Shown here: piece by piece, positions 7,880 to 15,179 of the stretch
Layout: each line of letters opens with the position of its first letter
Numbering within the stretch: position 1 is the stretch's first letter
From: Candidatus Poseidoniaceae archaeon
GTDB taxonomy: Archaea > Thermoplasmatota > Poseidoniia > Poseidoniales > Poseidoniaceae
Length of the DNA stretch: 64,000 bases
NCBI GenBank assembly: GCA_949372875.1
Contig: CASIAW010000011.1
Location: forward strand, 1-64,000
Direction of reading: 5' to 3'
Position numbers and translations under genes: made by a program
The notes under the pieces: model-generated
Told to the model about the DNA's origin: nothing
The model's database searches: none
The model's input: only the letters and a program-made list of their open reading frames with translations

Positions 7880-8785
7880 CTACTCACTTGCGGTTGTTGC
7901 GTGTTGTTGTTGTTGTTGCGCTGGGGTGTCGTTAAAGCCGCCACCGTAGTAGTTATTTTGTTGATATCCAACATCTTGTGGATGGTGCCCATAATGGTTA
8001 TTGCCGCCATAGTATCTGCCGTTGCTTCTACCGCCGCCACCGCCGGAACCCCCTCGGAGAAGCAGGACTCCTACAAGGCCTAAAACCACTAAAACGCCGA
8101 AGCATCCGACAATGAATAATATCGACCCACCTGCGGAAACATCGTCATCTGCTTGCCCATTGAGCATGGGGCCCGTGGACCAATCTTGCTGTTGCTGTTG
8201 CTCTTCCCCAGGAGGTTCGACCCACTCATCGTTTTCATACCAGAAATCATCTATGCTCCAAGATAAATCTTCAACCAGGGGGTACAGGGCATTCGCCCAG
8301 TCTCCAGCAGCCATGTCCTCATCTACTGAGTCGGGAATTCTGTCATACCACTCGTCGAAGATATACCGATATTCTTCCTGCCAAAAGAGTCCATATTCGT
8401 AACTCCATTCCCAGGAACCAGTTTGGTTTATCGCAAGCACAATTAGCACCCCGTCTTTCCATTCTTGATTACCAACGCCCCACGCATCAAACAATTGAAT
8501 AGTGTATTGTGTAAGCGACATATTCGTGTCGTTTTCGGTCGTATAGTTATCCGTTGACTCAATGAGCACGACAACAATATCAGTCCCCCATTCATCAGAC
8601 AAATCGATTGAAAGTTGTTCCAATTCCTGAGATTCTGTCAAATTGAGAACACCGACATCGTCTATAACAAATGAGTTATCATCGACCGGATATGTTATTT
8701 CAGCGGCTATCGTTGAGGAAAAAAGAAACAAACTAGCAACAAGGGCAGTCATGAAAAGTCGGAGAGTATTTCGCTTGTAGAACAT
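7880..8785 (-). CDS. TPM-domain (YgcG/Psb32-like) secreted membrane protein
   Basis: An N-terminal signal peptide is followed by a TPM domain (about residues 30-160), with the typical opening DDVGVLNLTESQELEQLS, a GTDIVVVLIES strand, and the later WGVGNQEWKDGVLIVLAI motif. A linker ending in a Gln run and a single membrane helix (about 225-250) lead to a Gly-rich tail. TPM proteins act outside the membrane in assembly or repair of membrane complexes; some are phosphatases. The frame closes soon after a CAA-encoded Gln run, while another frame carries a long Gly/Ser/Arg tail, so the annotated C-terminus may be artificial. Confidence 0.8.
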   Translation of the reverse strand: MFYKRNTLRLFMTALVASLFLFSSTIAAEITYPVDDNSFVIDDVGVLNLTESQELEQLSIDLSDEWGTDIVVVLIESTDNYTTENDTNMSLTQYTIQLFDAWGVGNQEWKDGVLIVLAINQTGSWEWSYEYGLFWQEEYRYIFDEWYDRIPDSVDEDMAAGDWANALYPLVEDLSWSIDDFWYENDEWVEPPGEEQQQQQDWSTGPMLNGQADDDVSAGGSILFIVGCFGVLVVLGLVGVLLLRGGSGGGGGRSNGRYYGGNNHYGHHPQDVGYQQNNYYGGGFNDTPAQQQQQHATTASE

Positions 8786-8817
8786 AGGTGCACCGAATAT
8801 CCCTATCTCAAAGTGCG

Positions 8818-8825
8818 TTTAAAAT
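8818..8825 (-). promoter_or_regulatory. TATA-like element upstream of the TPM gene
   Basis: On the minus strand the sequence TTTTAAAC lies about 33-40 nt before the ATG of the TPM gene. That is where an archaeal box A would sit for a transcript with a very short leader. Weak evidence: composition and position only. Confidence 0.3.
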
Positions 8826-8867
8826 TGAGTGGGAAAAACGTCACTTTTGGTGCATTTTGTATCCCTT

Positions 8868-9722
8868 TTACAGTGAGGCGTGAAAAGCTTCAACCTCGAC
8901 GAGGACGTCTGCTTCATGCGCATATTGGTTCGAAGGAACCTCAATCATCACAGCCCCCGGGATTCGTGCTGCGATACTTTTAGCCGCATCCATAGCGTGT
9001 AGTTTGTCCGATTGAGCCGCTAAGATGCCACAGGGCACAGTGATGTTGGAGAGATCTTTAGGCAGAGCGTAAGCAATCAAGCTGCGAGCAGATGCGCGCC
9101 AACGAACGAGTTCTTGTTCCACGAGAGCCCGCCTGTAACGAATGCGCTGCCCTTCCTCCTTGACCTTCTTTTCAATTGCACGTAGGGTGATGCTTCTCAT
9201 CATCTTCAGTGCAAGAATGGGCAATGGTAATTTGATAACAATTCGAGCCCAAAGCGGGAGTTTGAAATGTTCATTTGGGGCTACAAAGAGCGAACTCTTT
9301 GCATGAATCTCTCGCCTTTGTAAAGAATCGATGAGTAAGGTTGAGCCGAGTGAAGAAGAAAAGAGGTGAAAATCGTTTTTGAGCTGATAGTGAGAGAGCA
9401 CTACAGCAATGTCTTTTGAGAATCTTTCAATTGAGAAATCTTTTGCCGACATTCTCTTTTGTTCAATGCGAGCGCTTGTTTTTTCTCGCGTTTCGATATA
9501 CAAAACACGCCGACGAGTTACCCATTCGGCAACTAAAGGCTTCCACCCTTCGAACAGTGAGCCCCAACCAGGGATCATAACGACGGGGTCGAGTTGATGA
9601 AGGGCCTCATCGGTGGGCTTCCACGAAAGCACTCGGAGGGAAACAGTATCAGACACACGAACCCATTCTTCCGAACATTCCGAGTGCGGAAATTCTTGAG
9701 GCCCGACCCAATAGTTACTCAT
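8868..9722 (-). CDS. Alpha/beta hydrolase
   Basis: A 284-residue protein with the alpha/beta-hydrolase order: an oxyanion-loop motif MIPGWGS (about 49-55), the nucleophile elbow FSSSLGS with S124 as likely nucleophile (a variant of GxSxG in which the first Gly is Ser), and a C-terminal NQYAHEAD supplying the histidine. A lid-like insertion rich in basic residues covers about 140-215. No signal peptide. The substrate is unknown. It lies upstream of a TPM-domain gene with a separate promoter-like gap. Confidence 0.78.
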   Translation of the reverse strand: MSNYWVGPQEFPHSECSEEWVRVSDTVSLRVLSWKPTDEALHQLDPVVMIPGWGSLFEGWKPLVAEWVTRRRVLYIETREKTSARIEQKRMSAKDFSIERFSKDIAVVLSHYQLKNDFHLFSSSLGSTLLIDSLQRREIHAKSSLFVAPNEHFKLPLWARIVIKLPLPILALKMMRSITLRAIEKKVKEEGQRIRYRRALVEQELVRWRASARSLIAYALPKDLSNITVPCGILAAQSDKLHAMDAAKSIAARIPGAVMIEVPSNQYAHEADVLVEVEAFHASL

Positions 9723-9807
9723 CTATAACGAAAGTAGGCTAGAGGAGCGATAAGGGTTTAGCCGGCTCTTGACTAAAACGAGATTTTTCATTGGTTTGTA
9801 GATGAGA

Positions 9808-9891
9808 TGCAGAGGGCAGGATTCGAACCTGCGAACTCATAGAGACTGGGACCTCATCCCAGCGCCGTTGACCAAGCTTGGCAACCCCTGC
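9808..9891 (-). tRNA. tRNA-Leu (GAG)
   Basis: The minus strand folds as a class II tRNA. The acceptor GCAGGGG pairs with CCTCTGC (one G-T), the anticodon stem CTGGG/CCCAG encloses loop ATGAGGT with anticodon GAG, there is a long variable arm, and the T-arm GCAGG-TTCGAAT-CCTGC is perfect. The discriminator is A and CCA is not encoded. No intron is seen. Confidence 0.93.
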
Positions 9892-9964
9892 TTCAACCGA
9901 CCGTTAGAACGCGCGTATATCAACACCGCGACCGAAGAGATAGGGGTGCGATGTCCGGTGAGAA

Positions 9965-12415
9965 TTATGCTGGCATTCTTCCACGAAGGCGCAGCCACGT
10001 TTCACTTCCAAACATGAGAGCATACAGCGAAGCCAACCACAACGTTGGGCGACTCCATTCTTCTAGAATGCCTGTTGAAGCACTTGAATTTTCACTTCCA
10101 AGTACTAAAAGAACGCATAGCCAAGCCATTGTTATGCCGTGAAGTGACCAGCGTAGCCCCGACATAATATCGGTAGAATTCGAACGCATTTCAGTCACCT
10201 CAACATCCGTTAAAACGGCTGAAACACCAACCAACTTATCCAAGGCCGATCCACCGTTCCAACGAATCCTCCCGAGTCTGAACCGATTGAGGACTTCAAT
10301 GCCCGTGAAGAGCGTAATCCACACGACGACAACCTCGAGTAACGGCTCTGCACCAAGTAAGTCCAGAGAACCCCATGTCGCCCATACTAAAAGACCCCAC
10401 AACCATCCAACAAGAATGAGTTGGAAGGCCCGAGCAAATCGAGTTAACCGCTGCAATAATACAGCATCATGGGCAAGTAAATGTTCCAGGGTAATGACCA
10501 GCCCAGTAACCCCAGAAAGTCCAACCGAGACCAAAAGCCACCACCAATCTAAATCCCCGTCGCGCCAAGCAAACATGAGTGCTACGAGCGTCCAAGCCAG
10601 AGTCACAACAGATGCTACGTTTACAGTCGCCTGCATTGTGTAGAGTGGGTCACGGCCGTCTTTCAAAACTGCTAAGCCACCCATTAATCGAATTTCGAAT
10701 GCAGAATCATCCACAATACCGTGCGCAGCTGCAGTCATCCCACCTACGGCTTTCATTCTCGCAGCACCGACAATACTTTCAGCGTCTCCAATCGCCCATT
10801 CTTCATCGATGCCTTTTGTATTCCAAGACGAACCTCGGCTCGCTGCATGTGCGGCGCCAGTACCTCGGTTTTTGGTATTTCCAGCAGATCGAGTTTTTGC
10901 CCATGCTCGAATTTCGTCTGACATTATCTCCTCAACCTGGTCTTCGTTGAGGGGAGCGCCGTGATCAGTATACAACCATCGACACTGAATTGGAACCGGC
11001 GCAGGGTCTACGTCGGGCGCCACCATTTGGAATTGACCAGGGCCCAGCGTTGGTAGTTGAGCAACGAGGTCTTGATCACCACCACTTTCCTTTAGCAGAT
11101 GGCGAACTTTTTCGACATCTTGGGGTTGAGTGAATCTTCCAATAAAGGTCGTATTTGCTTGAGCGAGAATTTTGTAATCAACATCGCTCACGTTTTGCGT
11201 GGCAAGAACACATGCTACCCCATATTTCCTGGCTTGTTTGAAGATAAGTTTGATGAGGTCTTTTGCTGGAGGGTTTCGAGGATGCGGTGGAAGATATGGA
11301 GCGACCTCATCCATAAAGAAGAGAAGTTTGATTTCTCCATCTGCGGGTTGCTGAGTCAACATCCAATCATACAATTCACGGGACAATTCTTGGACAAAAT
11401 ATTGCTTTTGAGCTTCATCCTGAATCGTGTTGAGATAAACAATGTTCAGAGGTATTTTCCCCGGCATTGCAGGTTCTACAAATGCATCAATATCGATGGG
11501 GACTCCATTTGAGAAAAGTAGTTGGTTGACGCCCGAGGAATAGGCTGAGAGCCTCCTCGCCAGATCGTTACGTGTTGTTTTTGGCAAACGCTCTTCGAAA
11601 TCTGTCAGCCGATGTTCTACCATTACCTCTTCCCACGGGGGCACATCAGGCTTTTCTTCTCCCTCTTCCACTTCGTGGAAACATTCAGGATACAACTGTC
11701 GAGTGAACTCTTGATTTGGTTCTCGAACCACACGGGCCAAGGCTTGGAAATCTCCAACATTCAACCCATGCTTCGTCCCCTCGACAAGGATTTCATAGAG
11801 GAATGGTTTGACAACTTTACCTTGCGCTTTTTCAACATCATATCCTGCAAGGCTGGTAAATCCTGCCGCCACCATATCCCACGCAGTTATTGCTTCTTCA
11901 GCATCGAGGTCTGCTGGAGGAGCGCGGAATGGGTCGATGCAAAGCGGCAATCCTTTGCTTCGTAACGGCGTCCATATTCGCACTTCACACATGTCCAGCA
12001 ACTTCTTTGCTCGAGAAACATCTCCATCTTGCTCTTCAAGATCTACTGGGTCTATTCCGAGTGCGAGGCGTGCAAGATCGCCTTGAGGGTCGATAATTAG
12101 CGAGGGAATTTTTGCTAAAGCAGCCTCTTCAATGAGTGCCTTGGCCATGACTGTTTTTCCTGAACCTGTCGAACCGAGCATGGCAGCGTGACGTGCCAAT
12201 ACCATAGGTTGGATATCGATAGGCTCCCCAGTATCTCTTCTTGTTCCGAGAAACAACCCCTTTGGCTTGAATTTCTTCTTTTTGGGTTTGACAGATTCAA
12301 TTGGTTGCTCTACAACCGGGGAGTCTGGAGAAAGAATATCGCCGACTAAATCCGCTAGACTACGTTCCTCGGCGTCCACAATGTCGTCATCCAAACCCTC
12401 GTTTTCGGACACCAT
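9965..12415 (-). CDS. HerA/FtsK-like ATPase fused to a C-terminal membrane domain
   Basis: Residues about 50-490 form a DUF87/HerA-type hexameric ATPase. Walker A GSTGSGKT is at 81-88, Walker B FFMDE at 366-370, and LATQN at 404-408 is the sensor-like motif; DPQGDL follows the first strand as in HerA/VirB4 relatives. A hydrophilic Arg/Gly-rich linker (about 505-560) leads to about 220 residues with roughly six hydrophobic helices (from about 597). Soluble HerA partners NurA in DNA end resection; a membrane-fused version suggests a DNA or protein pump at the membrane instead. No nurA neighbour is present. The gene is divergent from an aminotransferase. Confidence 0.82.
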   Translation of the reverse strand: MVSENEGLDDDIVDAEERSLADLVGDILSPDSPVVEQPIESVKPKKKKFKPKGLFLGTRRDTGEPIDIQPMVLARHAAMLGSTGSGKTVMAKALIEEAALAKIPSLIIDPQGDLARLALGIDPVDLEEQDGDVSRAKKLLDMCEVRIWTPLRSKGLPLCIDPFRAPPADLDAEEAITAWDMVAAGFTSLAGYDVEKAQGKVVKPFLYEILVEGTKHGLNVGDFQALARVVREPNQEFTRQLYPECFHEVEEGEEKPDVPPWEEVMVEHRLTDFEERLPKTTRNDLARRLSAYSSGVNQLLFSNGVPIDIDAFVEPAMPGKIPLNIVYLNTIQDEAQKQYFVQELSRELYDWMLTQQPADGEIKLLFFMDEVAPYLPPHPRNPPAKDLIKLIFKQARKYGVACVLATQNVSDVDYKILAQANTTFIGRFTQPQDVEKVRHLLKESGGDQDLVAQLPTLGPGQFQMVAPDVDPAPVPIQCRWLYTDHGAPLNEDQVEEIMSDEIRAWAKTRSAGNTKNRGTGAAHAASRGSSWNTKGIDEEWAIGDAESIVGAARMKAVGGMTAAAHGIVDDSAFEIRLMGGLAVLKDGRDPLYTMQATVNVASVVTLAWTLVALMFAWRDGDLDWWWLLVSVGLSGVTGLVITLEHLLAHDAVLLQRLTRFARAFQLILVGWLWGLLVWATWGSLDLLGAEPLLEVVVVWITLFTGIEVLNRFRLGRIRWNGGSALDKLVGVSAVLTDVEVTEMRSNSTDIMSGLRWSLHGITMAWLCVLLVLGSENSSASTGILEEWSRPTLWLASLYALMFGSETWLRLRGRMPA

Positions 12416-12506
12416 GTGCGGGGCAAAGCCGTTGCAGGTCTTGAAGGGCGCGCTGGCCAGAGTGGTAAAGAAGCAGACTCAAGGAGGTCGGCGTTTTCGC
12501 CGAAGC

Positions 12507-13607
12507 ATGGAGCGTATTCCGATGGCCCGACCATCTTGGGATGAAGAAATGCGTGCAGCAGCCATCGCTACACTGGACTCGGGACAATGGGTCAAAGGCG
12601 CACGAGGGGCAGCCTTTGGCTTGGCGTTTGCAAACCATTGCGGAGCACTGGGGGCGGCGCCTTGTCAGAATGGGTCATCTGCACTATGGGCGGCCCTCCG
12701 AATCGCAGAAATAGGGCCGGGAGACGAAGTGATTGTACCGTCTTTCACCTTTATTTCCTCGACAACATGCGTACTCTTGGTTGGTGCAAAACCTGTTTTT
12801 GTCGATATCGAGCCTGAGTACTATTGCTTAGATATTGAACAGGTTCGACAAGCGATTACACCACGCACAAAGGCGGTAATAGGCGTTCATCTGTTCGGCC
12901 AAGTTTACGATTCAGAACTTGTAGAATTATGTCAAAAAGAAAACATTGTGTTGATCGAGGATGCAGCACAAGCCCATGGTGCAACGCAAGAATTCCAAGA
13001 CGGGAGTATTCGAACTGCTGGTGCTATGGGCGACATTGGCTGTTTCTCTTTTTTCCCTTCAAAAAACATGGCGGTTGGAGGTGAAGGAGGCATGCTTACG
13101 ACTATACAACCACGTTTTCAAGACCGTATTGTTGGAATTACAAACCATGGGCGAAGCCCCGATCTCGAGGCTATCCAACTAGGAAGCAACCTTCGCATGT
13201 CGGAAGTTTCTGCCGCAATCGGCCTTTCACAACTCTCTCATCTTGATGACTGGGTAGCCCTGCGTAGACAAAACGCAGAGCAGTATACGAACGCTCTTAC
13301 AAATCACCCCTCACTCAACGCCCCAAAGGTTCGCCCTGGTTCGCAGCATGCATGGCATCAGTACTGTATTCAAACTTCAGAGCCAGATAAGTTCGTCACA
13401 TTCCTCGATGAACGAGACATCGACGCACGCCGCTATTACACAGTGCCGTGCCACAGACAACATGTCTACAGTAAGCATCCACAATTCACGACAACATTAG
13501 CGGAAACAGAAAAAGCGTCTTCATCCTTGGTCGCCATTCCTGTGATGCACGGCCTCACTTTTTCCGAGCGCCAACGCATCGTCGAAGCACTCATTGAATA
13601 CGACTGA
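12507..13607 (+). CDS. DegT/DnrJ/EryC1/StrS-family aminotransferase
   Basis: A PLP-dependent sugar aminotransferase (about 366 residues, normal for the family) that converts keto-sugar nucleotides to amino sugars. Signatures: the IPMARPSWDEEM opening, NGSSALWAAL, the EDAAQAHGA motif with the PLP-binding Asp, and FSFFPSKNM with the Schiff-base Lys at K186, then GEGGML. I start at the ATG of MERIPMARP (12507). The frame is open farther back, but the earlier ATG at 12414 overlaps the divergent HerA start and adds a basic, unlike-family N-terminus. Probably serves surface-glycan synthesis; other glycan genes lie at 17593-20438. Confidence 0.9.
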   Translation: MERIPMARPSWDEEMRAAAIATLDSGQWVKGARGAAFGLAFANHCGALGAAPCQNGSSALWAALRIAEIGPGDEVIVPSFTFISSTTCVLLVGAKPVFVDIEPEYYCLDIEQVRQAITPRTKAVIGVHLFGQVYDSELVELCQKENIVLIEDAAQAHGATQEFQDGSIRTAGAMGDIGCFSFFPSKNMAVGGEGGMLTTIQPRFQDRIVGITNHGRSPDLEAIQLGSNLRMSEVSAAIGLSQLSHLDDWVALRRQNAEQYTNALTNHPSLNAPKVRPGSQHAWHQYCIQTSEPDKFVTFLDERDIDARRYYTVPCHRQHVYSKHPQFTTTLAETEKASSSLVAIPVMHGLTFSERQRIVEALIEYD

Positions 13608-13608
13608 T

Positions 13609-14175
13609 TTACGGCCAACCGTTGCGGGCAAGGCTTGAGTTTGACCATTGATGTAAACCGGTAATCTCCTCACCAATCCATTCTGGAAGCGATACGGGGA
13701 ATTCTTCGTTCGGAAGTTCAACTTCAGCTAATATTAGACCTGTTAAAGGCCCCTCAAATTCATCGACCTCCCACACCATTCCATCGTTTCCTCTCCAATG
13801 GTATCGCGTTTTAGAAATCGAAGGGTGCGATTTCGACCCACTGATATTCTCACCCAATTCCCGGTCAATTTCCCATTCCAATTCTAGGGCAGCGGAATGG
13901 GTTCGTTTTCCTTTCAAAGTCAAGTGTACAGAATCTTGAGTGAACCGAATCCGAGTAGTCCAATCATCAGTTTTTTCAAAGAGTGATTTTTCCTCACCAT
14001 TCATTTCGATGAGCATCAAATTGCCCGCATAAATAAGTTGATTTTCATGATTGGTGAAGAGAGCAGAATCGAGATATTGCTGAGTGATATTTGACTGATA
14101 TTCACAATCCCTCCACGGCCTTACCCTTTTCTTTGAGATGATAAACCGGCGTTCAATTTCCATATATTCGCTCAT
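13609..14175 (-). CDS. CYTH-domain protein (class IV cyclase / triphosphatase fold)
   Basis: It begins MSEYMEIERRF, a form of the ExExK/R signature that opens the CYTH triphosphate tunnel, and its 188 residues fit a single domain. Later alternating charged strands (TRIRFTQD, HLTLKGKRTH, ELEWEIDREL, VWEVDEFEG) match the eight-stranded barrel with inward-facing Arg/Lys/Glu. CYTH proteins hydrolyse inorganic tri- or polyphosphate or thiamine triphosphate, or make cAMP; archaeal ones are usually called triphosphatases, but the substrate is not shown by sequence. A start at the ATG four codons later (14163) is equally possible. Stop-to-stop with the aminotransferase. Confidence 0.8.
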   Translation of the reverse strand: MSEYMEIERRFIISKKRVRPWRDCEYQSNITQQYLDSALFTNHENQLIYAGNLMLIEMNGEEKSLFEKTDDWTTRIRFTQDSVHLTLKGKRTHSAALELEWEIDRELGENISGSKSHPSISKTRYHWRGNDGMVWEVDEFEGPLTGLILAEVELPNEEFPVSLPEWIGEEITGLHQWSNSSLARNGWP

Positions 14176-14322
14176 GTATCATCGCCCCCATCCAAACATG
14201 TTGATTCTTGCCAGTTGGTGGGGAAGTATTAGTTTCACCCAAGTTTCCTCAGGACATCCCAGAAATAGGTTTGTCAAATCATCGAACCAAGTTCTTGAAA
14301 ACCCCCGCCTCGATGTCATCGT

Positions 14323-15126
14323 ATGAACGGGAGTTGGACCATCCGATTTCTTGTCATACTTTCTCTTAGTTCGATGGTTATTGGTTTCGCTTTTTATGAA
14401 CAAAACCCATCTGAACCATTCGTCGGGCCAGCAGAAACCATTCCAGAAGGCGACCTGGCAGCGGAGGAAGAATCAGAGAATATGCCAGCACCTGCTCAAA
14501 CCCAATCAGCACCAGACGACCAAAACCCCCCACCGCCTTCTGAAGGATTGATTGGCGCTGGAGCCGGAATACTCACTCTTCTGTTTGTGAGCTCAACCCT
14601 CTTTGAAGTCATTAAGATCGCTGTATTGATGGCCTTCATTACGCCATTAGTTGCTAACAAATCAAACCGAGATGAATTGAATCGCGGTAGGATTCTTGGG
14701 TTCATAGAAGGGAATGCAGGGGTCCATTTTTCAGCATTAAGAGACGCTCTCCATCTCGCTAACGGCGTTACTGCTCACCATTTGCAAATGCTGGAAACCC
14801 AAGAACAAATCATTTCATGGAGGGATGGCAAGTTGAGAAGGTACGCTGCCTCACATGTTCTTCCAGCAGATATTGAAAAAATTGCTCATCCACTTATCGG
14901 AACGCGTCTTGCTATACTTGAGACGCTTTCAGATGCTGGAGATTTAGGGTTGTCGAACACTGAAATCAGAAGGAAGTTAGAACTGTCTCGGCAATTGCTC
15001 GCCCATCATATGAAGCAATTACAATACAATAATTTTGTTGAAAAGGCTCAGCCAAAGAGCCGTGCACCTTGGCGCCTAACTTCGCAAGGACTTGAAACAT
15101 TAAGCAACAGCACAGGTATAATTTAA
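14323..15126 (+). CDS. Membrane-anchored regulator with two winged helices
   Basis: The N-terminus has a signal-anchor helix (about 8-25), an acidic Pro/Glu/Gln-rich external loop, a second membrane helix near 85-115, and then two tandem winged-helix domains (about 120-185 and 190-260). The first contains LRDALHLANGVTAHHLQMLE and the second IRRKLELSRQLLAHHMKQLQ, both typical ArsR/MarR-like recognition helices of euryarchaeal regulators. It probably senses an envelope signal and binds DNA at the membrane. It lies just upstream of, and in the same direction as, the beta-propeller lipoprotein gene, an obvious candidate target or partner. Confidence 0.77.
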   Translation: MNGSWTIRFLVILSLSSMVIGFAFYEQNPSEPFVGPAETIPEGDLAAEEESENMPAPAQTQSAPDDQNPPPPSEGLIGAGAGILTLLFVSSTLFEVIKIAVLMAFITPLVANKSNRDELNRGRILGFIEGNAGVHFSALRDALHLANGVTAHHLQMLETQEQIISWRDGKLRRYAASHVLPADIEKIAHPLIGTRLAILETLSDAGDLGLSNTEIRRKLELSRQLLAHHMKQLQYNNFVEKAQPKSRAPWRLTSQGLETLSNSTGII

Positions 15127-15179
15127 TGTAAAATCAACATACCAATCCTTTCATATCCTCTTGTTCCATCGTCGTTTTT

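Noticed and set aside
7634-8083. Plus-strand Arg/Pro-rich ORF opposite the TPM gene
   Set aside because: It is the complement of the Gly/Ser/Arg repeat region, starts inside the upstream gene's end and shows no own signals. The minus-strand reading fits the TPM family tail.
9802-10017. Short plus-strand ORF across tRNA-Leu
   Set aside because: It reads through the tRNA gene and the end of the HerA-like gene; no coding support.
12267-12506. N-terminal extension of the DegT aminotransferase
   Set aside because: It overlaps the divergent HerA coding sequence and encodes residues unlike the family start.
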